Shown here in pieces: positions 11,376-25,684 of a stretch of DNA of 64,000 bases. The stretch spans positions 4,218,501-4,282,500 of the forward strand of contig NC_065571.1 of the NCBI RefSeq assembly GCF_937616625.2, read 5' to 3'. The notes beneath the pieces are model-generated. The model was not told the origin of the DNA. It saw only the letters and a program-made list of their open reading frames with translations, and searched no databases. The position numbers and the translations under genes are program-made. The DNA comes from Mercurialis annua (Eukaryota; Streptophyta; Magnoliopsida; Malpighiales; Euphorbiaceae). Numbering within the stretch: position 1 is the stretch's first letter; the number at the start of each line of letters is the position of its first letter.

Positions 11376-11743
11376 CTTAATCAACAAAAAAACCCCAACC
11401 TTTTAGCCCCTTTTCAGTTGCATCCTGACGTTACGATTTTGTCAGCTACACCTTAATTCGCACCTTTGCGTTTCAATTCCACCCTCAAAATCAAATTAGA
11501 CTTTTTTTCACTCGATTTTTTTTATAAAAACCCTTATAAAGTACTCGTTTGAACTTTTTTCCACACAAAAAGTTAAAAATGGATGACTTATTTTAACTTT
11601 TTTCAAATAGAGAAGAGATCAATTTAGTACTTGAGGATGGAATTGAAAACCAAATGTGCAAATTAGGGTACAACTGATAAAATTGCAACGTCGGGATGCA
11701 TTTGAAAAGGGGCTAAAAAGTGGAGATCTTTTCGGTGATTAAG
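11376..11743. mobile_element. Foldback (MITE-like) element 2 of the pair
   Basis: Terminal inverted repeats of about 115 bases, starting CTTAATCA on both arms. The arms share TTTTTAGCCCCTTTTCA (one base different), GCATCC(T/C)GACGTT and CAATTCCA(C/T)CCTCAA. Only about 140 bases separate the arms. It is 33 bases from the preceding foldback element. Superfamily unknown. Confidence 0.65.
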
Positions 11744-12043
11744 CCTTTCTTTTAAATGAATAGTTGAATACCATAATGTGGCAGTTAAGATATAGGAATA
11801 GGAAAAAGCTGAAAATTTTAAATCTATTAGAACAATTAAAACATTGCAAAGAAATTGTGGGCCATTTGTGCAAAAACAATAAAGTCCAAACTGAAAAAGG
11901 CGGTCTAATTTCAAATTTTCAATTCATTTTCTGCTAGCATCTCTATCACCACCATTCCATTGCATCAGCTTTCAATTCATTCCTTTTGCTTTTCAAATTT
12001 TCAATTCACAATCTCATCATCACAAACTTCAGTCACCATAAAC

Positions 12044-12052
12044 AAACCCTAA
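12044..12052 (+). promoter_or_regulatory. Telo-box in the kinesin leader
   Basis: AAACCCTAA lies 62 bases before the kinesin ATG. Such boxes are common near starts of genes active in dividing cells, which fits a cytokinesis kinesin. The motif is seen; its function is inferred. Confidence 0.45.
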
Positions 12053-12113
12053 TTTCACAATTTCCAATCAATGAATTCGAAACTCTAAATTTGTATAGAC
12101 AGCTTCACTCAGC

Positions 12114-15100
12114 ATGTCAACAAGCTATCGAATTAAACCAAATCACTCACCGGAAGAAGCAAACGAGAATGAATTTGAACAATCATCGTCGTCAGTAGCA
12201 GTAGCTCATAATTTTCCACCTCCAAGAACGCCACTAAACGCAATTACTGATCCATCTCAGTACTACACTGAATCCGACACAGCTCGACTTGGTAGATTTT
12301 CAAGTAAGAAATTCGAGGCTGTGGATAGATTTGGAAGTGACTATGGGACACCGGCACTTAGGGTTTCGTCAATTCGTCAAGGGAGAGTGAGTTCAGAGGC
12401 GAACTCCGTGCAAAGTACGCCAGCAAAATGTAGCTCCAGAGTTTCTCTAGGTGGAGGAGGAACTATGGGGACTTATGGTAGAACTAAGGGGAGAGATTTG
12501 TACTCGATTATTAATAACAGGTTTTCGAGTGGGAATTCCATGGAAAACTCTGATTATTCAGTACAAGTTCCGCATTTCGAGCTTGATGAAAATCCTTCGT
12601 TTTGGGCGGATCACAATGTACAAGTAGGTTTTTGTGTTTTAGTTTTAAGTAATTGGAAATGTTGAATTTGATTTTCCTTGTACATCATTAATTTTGAGCT
12701 GGCTTGATCAGGTTTTGATAAGAATTCGGCCGCTTAGCAACATGGAGAAAGTTTCGCATGGTTATGGTCGCTGTTTGAAGCAGGAGAGCTCACAAACACT
12801 AGTATGGTTTGGTCATCCTGAGACCAGATTCACATTTGATCACATAGCCTGCGAAACCATATCACAGGTGCCATATAAGTGACCCTTACTGTTAAAACCT
12901 GGTCAATAATGCATAATATAGATTATCGGGTTACATTTTTGTATTATGGATTACTTTTTAGTATCCACTGTAGATATCCATTTATCAAGCTGAACATAAA
13001 TATGATACTTTCTTGGCTAATTGTTGATTCTAAAGCTTACGTTGCTTATGCAATGATAGGTTTCTCATTTGGTAATTTGATTTTGATATAGGAAAAGCTA
13101 TTCAGGGTTGTTGGACTACCCATGGTGGAAAACTGTATGTCTGGGTACAATAGTTGTATGTTTGCTTATGGGCAGGTAAGGATTGTGCTGATTGTTTACA
13201 TTTAGTGTAAGATGGAATTTGGACAGATTGTGATCTTCAAAACACTGTTTTGCAGACCGGTAGTGGCAAAACACATACTATGATGGGTGAGATAAATCAG
13301 CTAGAAGACAATATCAATGAAGATTGTGGGATAACTCCTCGCATATTTGAGTATTTATTTTCAAGGATCAGAATGGTAATTTTTGTTGGTATATGCTTAT
13401 TTTTAAGTCTGTACTACTGCCATTAGTTTTTATGCACTTGTCTTTAATTTTTTGCGTCAGCTGGGTAAAAGTTTAATTTTATTAAGACGTATATTTGTAG
13501 GAAGAAGTGAGTAGGAGGAATGAGAAACTGAGGTTCAACTGCAAATGTTCTTTTTTGGAAATTTACAATGAGCAAATAACAGATTTGATGGAGCCTTCAT
13601 CGACCAATTTACAAGTATTATTATTCTTCAGGTTTGATTCATGTTCTGCATTTGCTATGTCTTAATAAATTGTAATTTTTAAAAAATATATTGTAGCTTA
13701 GAGAAGATTCAAAGAAAGGCGTATATGTTGAAAATCTTACAGAGTATCATGTGGAGACTGTTAATGATGTCACCAAGCTTCTATTACAGGTATGCAATAT
13801 TTATGCATGGTCCTTTAGTATGGAACATGTAAACTAACTATTAATTCTTCTTTTTCCATATACAGGGTGCTGCAAATAGAAAAATGGCAGCAACCAACAT
13901 GAATAGTGAGAGCAGCCGTTCACACAGTGTATTCACTTGTATCATCGAAAGCTGGTGGGAGAAAGGTTCCACAACCCACTTTAGGTTTGCAAGGTTAAAT
14001 TTAGTAGATTTGGCTGGCTCTGAAAGGTATGTTAATTCTATTAACTCTAACCAATTCACATTTTATATTTCGAGTGCTTTACTAAGTTTCTAACCAATCA
14101 GGCAAAAAAGCTCTGGTGCTGAAGGAGATCGTTTAAAAGAAGCAGCAAATATAAATAAATCTTTATCAACTCTAGGGTAAGAATATGATTTAACTATTTC
14201 TCAGATAGTTCTTTTAATTTTTGCAGACAAATTTAAAATTCATTATCATGTAATGCTGAAAATGGATATAATAAATCTACAAATGACTTAGGAACATTTA
14301 AGTGATGCACCATGTGAAACTTTCGTCCAAACTACTTTACAGACTTCAACTTTGAACGAGTAAATGAATCTATCATCATTAGCTTAGCTCTGGTTAAAGT
14401 TTGCAAAAGTATTTTTTTCCTAATTTTCAGTTTTTATATCTTTCCGTTATCAATGATATTGTATTAACAATTGGTTGAGAAAATAGTACTGTCTTGAATT
14501 ACAACAAAAAGACGGTGAAGATATATCTTGAGAATTGACCTACAAGGCCTACTGATCTCATCATCATTGAGTAACATGATAGGTTTCATAAACATCTCCT
14601 AGCTATTTAGTTTTCTCTCTTTTCATATGTCATGTGATTATATAGAAGATACACTTTTCATTAACTTTAGCTTTCTCCTTTAGATTGGTGATGATGTCTT
14701 TGGTTGATTTAGCACAAGGAAAACATAGGCATGTTCCCTACAGAGATTCTCGGCTTACATTTCTACTTCAGGTAATTTATAGATAGTCCTTTTATAACTT
14801 TCCACATGTATGTAATTTTGATGTTTCTCTATGAAGATTTGTGATTAATGTATTTGTATGTAGGATTCCTTGGGTGGAAACTCAAAAACAACAATCATAG
14901 CAAATATCAGTCCATCTATGTGGTCAGTGCTAACTTTATATTTTCGTTTCATGAAACCTTGTTAACTTTCTGTTGTAATATTTTTATTGTGGAATTGCTC
15001 CTGTCCTTGCAGCTCTGCAAATGAAACACTAAGCACTCTGAAATTTGCCCAACGTGCGAAACTCATCCAAAACAATGTACCTAACCTTGAACCTAGTTTA

Positions 15101-18100
15101 TGTTTCAATTCTCATGAGATATAACAGACATTTAATTTTTTCTCTCTATTCATCACATAGGCTAAAGTGAATGAAGATGCTTCAGGGGATGTTGGTACTC
15201 TTCAGCGACAAATTCAACAATTAAAGGTACTGCTAACCTGTTGATACAAAATGTGTTTGCTATTAGTATTGACACATTTTCTTTACAGGACCAATTATCC
15301 TTTCTCACGCGCCACTTTAATTTCTCGGTGAGTGCTCCTAGCTGTGTGCCAAATTTTGAAGAATCCAGTTTGGCTAGCAACCCCCATATAATCAATTCCT
15401 TGAAAGAAAAAGGAGAAGCAGATAATCAAAATTTAATTAGTATTGCACATGAGAAGGTAACTCCTTCAAATTCACATTAATTATTTGAAAGACTTTAACT
15501 GTTCCAAGTATCTCTACAGGGTAATTTCAGGTCTAGGAGTTCTAATATCTATTTGTCAGGTGAAATCTATGGAAGCTACTTTAGTTGGAGCACTTAGGAG
15601 AGAAAAGATGGCAGAAAAGGAACTCTTGAAGTTTGAGGCCAAAATTGAGCTTGTAAATCAATTTGTATGTGTGCTTATTACTTGTAATTTTGGTGTATTT
15701 TAGGTGATCTATTTATCGAGTACCTTGCATCTCTGTAGGATTATAAGCCAAAAATAGTTGCATGCAATGAGTTATTATAGAGTTGAATCATCACTTGCAG
15801 GCTTGCCAAAGAGAGGAAGAGCTGGAGCTTGCTAGAACGATGCTAGAACTTCAAGAGGCAAAAAATAAGCATCTAGAATATTTAGTAGATGGTTCATTGC
15901 CTTCTGATCACTTTCTTATGGAAGAAAATAAAGCTTTAAAGGAAGAGAATCAGTTGCTTCAAGCAAGAGTTGACAAAATTCCACAAATGAAATGTTTTGC
16001 TTTGGACAATTTAAGACTTCATGAAAAGCTTCAAGTGTAAATCCTATAGATGATGTGTTGATTGTGTAAATGAATTATCTTCGTTCCCTTTTTGGATATC
16101 TACAATTTGATTCATATTTTATTTAATTCAGGTTCCAGAATTTTTATGAGCAAGGAGAACGAGAAACACTATTGGCCGAAACCTCCGAGTTACGAGAGCA
16201 GGTACTTGGAGTATTTTCTTCCCCTTTCTTAACTACCTCCAAGGAAAGCCTCCAATTTTTGAAATCTTTGGTTTGCAGCTTTTGGACACGCTTGAAAGAA
16301 AGATAGAATCCTCCTCCACTTTTGAGAATCATGTATAAATGCAATTTTGAGAATCTTTTGAAGCTCTTACTTTGTTAAGTCTCACTTTTCTGATTTTAAT
16401 GTACTCACACTGAGAGCAGGATGGTGGTATTCTAGAAGAGTTGGAGGAGTGCAGGAACATAAACTCCCAATTGATGAGGTATTAATGTTAATCTACTTGC
16501 TTGTTGTTGCAATGTTTTGGTCTTAGTGACTGTAAACTTTCTATTCACCCATTTACCTTCTGAAGAGACCCAAGGAGTTCCCTGCTATGCATATTTTATG
16601 CCTTCTCAATTTTATTTAAGATAATTTAATTCAAAAATATTTTCATCTTACACAAAGAAAACCTGCAAACTGCCCGAGTAGGATGCTTGTTAAGTTATTA
16701 ATTTTCTTGTACATCTTTAGATGAAGGAGCTGTTGGTATGTCAGTCAAATTGCAGCCTTTATATATCGTGATCATCTCGGTGTACCATTGTGATAATTCT
16801 GTTTATCGTTTTGTTTTTGCATTATATAGTTCTAATAGTCAACCAAATTTCCTTTGTTTTTGGTGCTACAACAATCTAAACTAAACACTGTATACATTTT
16901 CTATTCAAATGTCACTAATGTTTCTTGCCTGCAGAGAAGTAGAAGAGTTAAAAGCAGAATTACGAAAACACTCTAGCTGTACTCATGCTGCTTTTGATGC
17001 TGTAAGGATCTTTAATAAATTATTTGGACTAGTTGATGAGATCCCCTCAGCACTTAAAGCATTTAATATCCTTGCAGTTAACAGATTCTTTTTGGAAGGA
17101 TTCCGTTGAAATTAGACTTTCAGATAGATACTCAATGGTGAGGTTTCATTTTTTCAGGTCATTCCATTGCAATTTTTATGCCAGTTGTTGTTTTCCGTCG
17201 TATATGATTTTACTGAAGATTGGGTAGTCAAACTGTGAAAGACAACATACAATGAGTATCGACTTCTCCTTTACTTTCATGGTTGCTTCATATTGGTTAT
17301 CTTTTTGTAGGTCGAAACTGTATCCACTGAATGTGACTATGGAGATGAGATGGCATTGACCGGTCAGGCAATAAGGAACTCTATGTTTGAAGTTGGAAGT
17401 GATCGTCTACAGAGTTTAGAAAAACAGAGCAAAGTTATAGCGATGGAGGGCAATGAAGAAATGACTGCCTTGCAAGCTAAGCTGGAAAAACTAACTAAAG
17501 ACCTTGAGCAGGCCAAGTTACTTAACTTCAAATATCAAGAGGATCAAACATCACAATTATCTCACCAGCATCAAGTTGAAATAATATGTGAACAGGTTGA
17601 GGCAGAGACTACAAAAACGATTATTCATTTACAGGAAAAGGTTACTGCTCTTCAAATAGAACTTAATGAGAAATTATGTTGCATGGCTCGAGAAAACATG
17701 AAACTAAAGAAAAACATACATGATAGAGAGGAAGAAATAACCGTGCTATGTGGAGAGTGGGAAAACGCAACTTTTGAACTAACAAGCTTCCTTTTGGAAG
17801 GTTCAAAATCGCTTGAAGATGCCTCAGGTCAAATTGAAAGTATCATATGTTCATTTCCTCAAGCAAATGTTTGGATTAGAGAACAGGTTGAGAGGGCTAC
17901 CCGAGCTTGCATTAATAAGGAAGAAGCGATTTTACAGCTAGAGAAAAGTTTGGAAGATACTCAGAAGTTGGTGATAGAAATGGAGCTAAAAATAAGATCT
18001 TTGAAGGAAGCAACTCTAGCTTTGAATGAATTTCCACAATCAGATTGTGATGAAAGCATAGAGGAGTCGATCAACTTACGGATGCTGTTGAATGAGAAGA

Positions 18101-21100
18101 TCGACATGATAAAGCTGCTAGAGAGCCAACTTAAGTGCAAGGAGGATCACATTTTGGAAGCAGAAAAACGTGCCGGTGCTGCATTTCTAGTGATGAAATG
18201 GCTATCTGACTATCACAAGGAATCTCTCGGTAATGACATCGGAAGAGGCATTCACATCTCAAAATGGGTTTATCCTGCTATAGAAGATATTGATGCTCAA
18301 ATTAGCTCAGGAAGTTTAATTATAGAGTCTGGAAATGCTGTTGATGCATTATATATGGATGTCGAGATGCATTTAGCATCCATCCGAAGAGATACCTTTG
18401 AAGCTTCTACAACATACATGAACTACATTCAAGACTTGGTGAAAGAAATTCAAGAGATGAGGAGTAAATTCATGGAATTAAAAGAGAATAAAACGGGTTT
18501 TCAGTCTTCTGCAATCCGATTGCAAGCATCAAAATCACTTATGTTTCAACCTTTGGAGAACCAGCACACACTGCATGCAGTAAGAGATGAGCTTGCTAAA
18601 GGGATTGACAAGCTTAAAATCATTGAAGATTCTATTAGCAAAAATGATTATCTAGTAGAAGCTGACAATTGGAGTTCTGATTATTCTCTGTCAAGTTATT
18701 CAGCATCAGATAATGACTTTTCAAATGAAATTGTTGTTTCTCCAAACCAATTGGATGGACATACTTGTCACTCTATGTTTTCTGGAAAGATACCTGAAGA
18801 GATTGTCGACCTAACATTTCAGATGGACTTATCAGCTGAAAACGGCACCGAAGATTTGAAGAAGACATTGGAAAATTCGCATCACAATGAAGCAATGACA
18901 TCGTGCATAAGAAAGGAGGTGAAGTTGGCAATTACTGCTTTTAACAGCCTGTATGCTCACTTAACCACAATTCTTGATGAGAAGAAAATTGTAGATAGTT
19001 CCTGTCCAGGAGGTAAATTTTGTTGAATTGCGGTAATTGGTCTGTTAATACTAAAAAACTGTTCGGTTAAGGTAAATCTGAATCTATTGTTATGTGGCAG
19101 GGACGAATAATAGTTTTGGGTCGAGGATGGAAATTGAAGAAGTTCTGGCTCCTAATAATAGTGAGGTAGACATTGAATTTGAATAATTATTTTTGGACAT
19201 ACTATTTGTGGATTTTGTTCAAACTAAACATCAAAATGCATAAGCCATAAGTTCTATGCTTTGGTTCTATGCTTTGGTTAACTTTCAAAGACTAGCAAAA
19301 TCACTAACCTTAAATCAAACGTGATCTTTTCAAATGTGTAGGTAGCTTCTGATGATAAGGTTAATCATGTTCATGCTAGCACTTTCATCTGCAAATTTGA
19401 GGAAGCTCGTGAAACAATGATGGAAGCTGATCATATGTTGAATGCATTACTAAAAGCAAATGAAAATGCAAAAGAATTGAATGAAAAGTGGAAGCAAGCA
19501 AGTGAGAAACTGATGGTGGAGAGGTCACAATTAGTTGAAGAAAATGAGCAGCTTAAGGCTTCAATAAATTTGAAAGACGAAGAAAACAAATTAAAACTGG
19601 ATGAAATTTGTAATGGTCTGGTAGAACTAAGAGAGTCTATATCTTTGTTTGAAGGATGTTTTCTGCAGATGCAAAGAGTAGTGAATGACAGTTGCAAGTT
19701 CTTATTTTCAGATGTGTTACACATGGGAAACGAGATGCTTCATTTCATTTGCAACTCAAGATCATCACTGGAAGATATTTTCTCTGAGATAATGGAGAAG
19801 GAATTTGCTCACTTTGTAATGCATCAATGTGTTGTAGAAGCAACTATCCACAGAATTCGAAACTTTAGTGTACAATCTGAAATTCACCCATCTGAACAAG
19901 AAGAATGCCATATGGTAACTAATTCTTCACAAACAGTTTACAACAATAGTCAAGATGATACTGTTATTTCTCATAACAAGGTGGCAGGAGGAGAACAATT
20001 GGGTATATTGAATGAAACTATGACGTATAAGAATTTGTCACTGGAAAAAGAACTGCAAAGGAAAGAAGTTTTGTTGAAGGGTTTGCATTTGGAATTTAGT
20101 TTTCTGCAAGAAGCTGTCTCAAAGAGAAAAGATATAAAAGATGAAACTCAGAAGCTAATTTTAGCTTTGAATGAAGTTCGGTATGAGCTTGAGATGAAAA
20201 CAAGTCAGTTTGATAACCTATTGGTTCAGTATAAAAAGTTTGAAGGCTATCTGGCGGATTCTAAAAATGCTTTGTCCATATCAAATTCTGATCTTTGCAA
20301 TGCGAAGGAAAAAATAGATACATTGTCAAAGGAAAATACAGAGTTAAAAATGCAGCTAAAAGATCTATATCTGAAAAAATCTGAAGCTGAAGAACAGATG
20401 AAAGAACAGAAGGAGGTAGTCAGAGGCCTAGAAAAGGAAATCATCCACTTAACTTCAGCTGTTGAGAAAGAAATAAGTTCTTCAGTTGAAGGCTTGGAGG
20501 AAGACTTAAGAAAGGCTGCTGATGAGAGAGATCAACTCCGTGAAGAAATTTGCTCCTTGAATGATCAGCTCGAGGTGGCATATGCATTAGCCGATGAACG
20601 TGAAGCTATCTCTGTTGAATCTCGACATGTATGTACCTAACAATTTGTTCTTTGTTGGCACAGATCGATAAATATTGATGTGAAATTACGTTTTTGTAGG
20701 AGTCGGAGGCAAGTAAATTATACGCTGAACAAAAGGAAGAAGAGGTCAAAATTTTAGAACATTCCGTTGAGGAGCTTGATTCTACCATTAACGTTTTGGA
20801 GAAAAAGGTGAGGCTTATTTTGTTCATAACTTCATCGGCGTGTTTCACCGAAAACAAATGTTTAATACAGCATACATTAAACTACCTTGTCTAATCTTAG
20901 TATGCATTTGGCTTTATGGATACTAAAATGCTATGTTTCTCTTGCTCTCAGGTGTATGAAATGGATGAGGAGGTAGAAAGACATAAATTAGTTAGAGAGT
21001 CATTAGAACTGGAACTCCAAGCTTTGAGAGACAGATTGTTGACAGCAGGAAACTTCACCGACATTATAAATTCCGTAAATGCAACTGCTGCACAGAGTGA

Positions 21101-23870
21101 AGATCCTGTATCCAGGTTTGAAATTATGCTTTCTTTTTATCATGAAAAACTATGGTTTCTTGGCCGCCTATCCTAGGATTTTGAAAATGTTTTGGTGCAG
21201 GCAATTTCAGCATAGATTATTGGAACTTCATGAGGCTCATAATCAGATAAGACTTCTTGAGAGGGACGTTGCACAAAAGGATGAAGAGGTGTGGTCTTGA
21301 CCGGCTGCTGATTGATAGTCTTCCACTATATTATTTATTGGCTTGTATAGCTTCTGTATCATCTACAGAGTACAGACAAAGTTACCAATAATGCAAATTT
21401 GTCCTTTTTTTTTTCAGATCAAGCAATGGAAAGAGTACATTTCTGAACTTGTTTTGCATTCTGAAGCCCAAGCATCACAGTACCAAAAGAAGGTACTTTT
21501 CCATCAAATTGGCCATGTTACTTATGTTGACCTATGATATTAAAACTATGATAGGAGTCCACACTGTGAGTACTTTGATTTGTGCCTTTTGGCACTGCTT
21601 CATGAACACCATTTGATTGGGAAGGTTTAATGATGAGAAGGAAAATGTTTAACTGAAACGTGTTTTGACCATTGTCTATTATATCACATAATTTTGGCAT
21701 CTAAACATTTATTTTGAATTACGCTAAACTGAAAGAGGTACTTCGTTTCAGAATATGGTCAAAGATTCCACTTTCTACATGTTTAGCAGATCTTTTGCAC
21801 TAATGAAAGATTCTAGTGGTGGAACTTCACTTTAAGACTTTGGGTTCCCCAATTTATATTATTTTATATGTAAAACCAATTTTTTGTATGTGCTAATCAT
21901 CAATCTAATAAGTTTCATCTGCATACTTTGAATAGTACATGACTTTGGAAGCCATGGTGCACGAGGTTAGTTCAGCAGCTGCGCCGCCGCCACCACCGGA
22001 TAATAGTGGGAAAAGCTCAATAAGGACAAGGGGCTCAAGCTCACCATTCCGGTGTATCTCAAATTTGGTTCAGCAGATGAATTTAGAAAAGGATCAGGAA
22101 CTGTCTGTGGCAAGGGTTCGTGTACAAGAGCTAGAAGCAATGCTGGCTAGTCGACAAAAAGAGGTTAATTGGCAATTCCCACAGCCTTTACACGTTAATT
22201 TGTTTTGGTGGGAAGTATGTGCCCTAGTTCGATGATTGATAAAATTAAACATATCAAATCCTAAGTTCACAATATCAGGCTTAAAAGAGTTCAACTTCTA
22301 AAATTTATAATGTGGCATAACTATGACAATTTCAAAATTTTCATGAACAAGATTCTCAAATTCAGTTGGTACAGTAACTAGCTTCATTCATTTGTTCAAG
22401 CCGGAATGTTCCTAAATCTTGATATTCCATGCATTCTCTGACCAATATAAACAAGTTTCACTCCATTATTTCTGGATCAGGTATGCATGCTAAATGCTAG
22501 ACTGGCTGCAGCAGAAAGCATGACACATGATGTCATTCGTGATTTACTCGGGGTCAAATTGGATATGACCAATTATGCAGTAAGCTTTCCCGCAACTGAC
22601 TCTCGAGTACTATATTTGTAGATTCCTTCCTTGATTTTGTGCATTCTTGTTTGCGTATCCTAGAATTTAATTGACCAGTGCCAAGTCCAAAGATTACTGG
22701 AGGCAGCTCATAATCACACTGAGGAGTACAAAGCAAAGGTATAATTAACACAAAAACTGGGTTGTTTGTTTGATTAAAACGAATTTCTAATTGGTATTTA
22801 TTTGATGACTTTAGGAGCAGGAAACCCTCAACTTGAAGAGACAGATTAATGATCTGATGGAGGAAAAAGAGAGGTTAGGTTTTCTTAATCGGCTTCTAAC
22901 CCATTTTAATGCGGTTCTTCCCTTCATTAACTGCAGTCAATTTAAAGTAAATAAGTCAATCACATCACTCATGTATTTTCACAGCACATAAAAAGCAACT
23001 GTAAAGATATTAAACATAAATATATCAAAATTGGCAATAAGATACTAAAAACAAATATCGTCACGGTCACTTTTTAGGCGCTCTGAAAATACAAAACTAT
23101 GCGTGTTAACCTTATTTTCCAGAGTTATGGACTAAATTATCAAAGCATGCTAAATTCACCTTATAAGATTTAGAAGTTCAAAACCGGAATGATCCTTTGC
23201 TCGGAATAGTAATCTAGATTCAGCACACGACTGTACCCACGAGATAAAAAATAAAAGTGTAATTGACTCCATGGTTATTGTAGATTGTTAAATCAACCCT
23301 CAGATGCATCTTATGACTGCAGTTGCATATTGGAGTTGACTCAGAAAGAATCAGAATTACTTGATGCTCAGATAACACTGGAGCAACTACAGGAGCGAGA
23401 TCAGTTGCTTTCTCAACAGAATGAAATGTTGAAGGTTACGGATAATTAAGAAATTTCTTCTAATCATTAGTATGCTACTGAAAGTCAAACTAGTCGTGTT
23501 AACGTTAATGTTTTCTGCAATTGTTTTTTTCCAATAGATGGACAAGACCAATCTACTGAAGAAAGTTGTAGAACTAGATGATAAACTGAAAACCCTTTTG
23601 GGAAAACAGAGTACCCAAAACCAACTTCAAAGAACATCGAAAATTAAGGTAAGTCATTTTCATGCTCCAGTTTCATTGTCTTGATTTCTTGTACGCAGAG
23701 TTAAAAAGTTGTGATGATCTTGACAGGAGAAGATGGATAGTGACCATTTGACTAAGAAACTGGCACACTCCGAGAAGATTCTTTCTCGTGTGACTGATGA
23801 ACTTGCACATTATCAGAACTCTAGCAGTAATCAACTGCATTTCGACAACCGACGTAGCTCTAGAAGATGA
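12114..23870 (+). CDS. POK: Kinesin-12 (KIN-12, phragmoplast-orienting POK type)
   Basis: Microtubule motor for division-plane and phragmoplast guidance. 34 exons give 2250 residues, near POK1/POK2 size: 12114-12623, 12712-12867, 13092-13175, 13256-13375, 13501-13614, 13697-13789, 13866-14026, 14102-14176, 14684-14771, 14864-14922, 15013-15076, 15161-15226, 15289-15456, 15560-15652, 15801-16036, 16132-16201, 16279-16332, 16420-16478, 16935-17001, 17078-17137, 17311-19012, 19101-19165, 19342-20628, 20700-20807, 20952-21115, 21201-21288, 21418-21492, 21936-22163, 22481-22579, 22664-22738, 22815-22873, 23284-23434, 23538-23648, 23727-23870. Residues 1-170 are a Ser/Pro-rich tail with [10 protein letters not shown]. 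The motor (about 171-510) has VLIRIRP, P-loop [10 protein letters not shown], switch I SSRSHS and switch [10 protein letters not shown]. The rest is coiled coil, mostly in two giant exons. Assignment to KIN-12 is firm; POK1 versus POK2 is not decided. Confidence 0.9.
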
Positions 23871-24623
23871 ATGAACTGAGCACAGCGTTCTGTCTGTTGC
23901 ATATGCTGAAAAATTAGACGACATTTTTGCAAGAGTCTACTGCCTTGTGATTGTCAGAGAGACATGCAGCACTGCAAGGCAGATTCCACTTATTGTGTGG
24001 CACAGCAAATCCAGAAGCTGTTAGCCGTAAATATCTTTAACAGTATTGATTGATTTTTACTTGAAAGTTGTTCCACGGCGTGAGCAGTTAAATTCCTGTA
24101 TGTAATAGCTTTTTCATTATTTAATATGCCGAAGCTGTTTTATTGTTCTGTAAAACTGTAAAAGTAAAGATTTGGTTTCAGTATTCAATTAGCCACTCAC
24201 CCAGAAAACTGAATAACCAAACCGACAACTTTAGTTCGATTTGATTAGATATTATAAAAATTCATTCTCAGATCAGTTAGTTTGATTTTAGAAGTAAAAA
24301 AGAGAACCAGTAAGTTCTAATAAAAACAGAACCAAAAAAAAAAAAATCTGCTATTTTTTTGAACTTTTTAAATCCTTATAAAGTCAATATGGTTTGGTTT
24401 AAAACAAATATTTTTTTTAATTTTATTTACCTCACAAATTTTAAGCAGAACTAACTAACTTTATTTCCACGCCTAAAATAATTAATTGATCAATTCATCC
24501 CATTGACAAGAACCAGTCATCACCATTTCCACTTGAATTTTTTACTGGACTTGTATGAATTGCAAAGTTAATTTTTTATAGGTCTTGTATGAACAGAAAA
24601 TGTAATATGCAGGGTAAAGCAAA
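23871..24623. other. Kinesin 3' flank, gene-free
   Basis: Likely 3' untranslated region followed by AT-rich spacer. No coding signal is recognised. Confidence 0.45.
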
Positions 24624-24753
24624 AAGCTAAGTATTGACTAGTATTTATAAAGAAAAATGACATTCAGTTCTGATTCTTGAGGTGGATTCATTTTCAGCTA
24701 TACCTCTCTACACAAGCTAAGTATTGACTAGTATTTATAAAGAAAAATGACAT
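24624..24753. repeat. Perfect 40-bp direct repeat, 90 bases apart
   Basis: The 40-base phrase beginning AAGCTAAGTATTGACTAG and ending AAAAATGACAT occurs identically at 24624-24663 and 24714-24753. The copies flank 50 unrelated bases. It looks like a recent local duplication in the spacer between the convergent kinesin and CAMTA genes. Confidence 0.75.
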
Positions 24754-25155
24754 GTACAACAAAACCTTTTTAATCAATTTCGCCCAGTTCACGCCTACAT
24801 TTTGGCACAAACTCAAAATTCTTGAAAAGGCGTTAGATGGTAGTTATCAGATTGGTTACCCCCTATGTACTTGCTATGCAGCGGCGTGATTCTAGCAGTA
24901 GACATTAATTTGTTAGACCATTGATCAGCTATTAATTAGCAAGCGAACCTTCCACTGTTATTATCCATTGTCAGCTTTAATCTTGCTTTAATATTCTACT
25001 TTCTTTATCCTTGATCTGTCAAACACAAGATATCAGTGATTTCTTAAACAGTACATCGCATCAAACAAGAATAAAAATCAGCGTGTGGATTGAGAAAAGA
25101 AAATAGTGATGGTGGGAAAACTCGAAAGTGGCATACAAAACCTCATTATTGTATC

Positions 25156-25605
25156 CAATGTTTTAAGAACTGAACCGGATCGGATCAGCCGGTTCAACCG
25201 CAAATCAGAGGCCAGCGGATTTCTCTTTAAAACCAAAAATGTGATTCAACCAGTTTCAACTGAAAAAGCCATACCAACCAATGAATTAGGATTCTCTCAA
25301 GTTCTAATGATGAGAGATCATATCTACACCATTTGTAAAAAATGTATGGCGTAGATTAAAAGTGTATAAATTAAACTAAATTACATTGATCTATATCATT
25401 CATTTTTTTAGGAATGGTGTAGATTAAATGAACTTGACCTCATGTTCATTAGAACTTAAGAAGATCCTAATCCAATTATCATCCGTATATAATGTCTAGT
25501 TATTAATAGTTTTATTATTCCAAGTCTTATAAATTATATATATATTTATTTTTATTCAAGCAGTTCAAGCGGTGATTAAACCGCAGTTGAGTTTTTAGAA
25601 CACTG
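25156..25605. mobile_element. hAT-like MITE with a nested second MITE
   Basis: The ends are inverted: CAATGTTTTAAGAACTGAAC on the left and, on the complement of the right, CAGTGTTCTAAAAACTCAAC. Flanks ATTGTATC and ATTTATCC are at best a degenerate 8-bp target duplication. Elements with such CAGTGTT ends and GGTT-rich subtermini are frequent in eudicots. A second inverted-repeat element (about 25278-25480) lies inside. Confidence 0.5.
25278..25480. mobile_element. Nested MITE, copy 1 of a two-copy family
   Basis: The left arm (ATTAGGATTCTCTCAAGTTC) and the complement of the right arm (ATTAGGATCTTCTTAAGTTC) pair. The centre contains ATCTACACCATT and, inverted, AATGGTGTAGAT. A related copy lies at about 42885-43090. 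No coding capacity. Confidence 0.6.
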
Positions 25606-25684
25606 ATTTATCCTACCAGAAACTAGATTTGCTATAAAAATCATAAAACGACAGCTAATTCCACAACTTTTTTCCAGCTAATAT

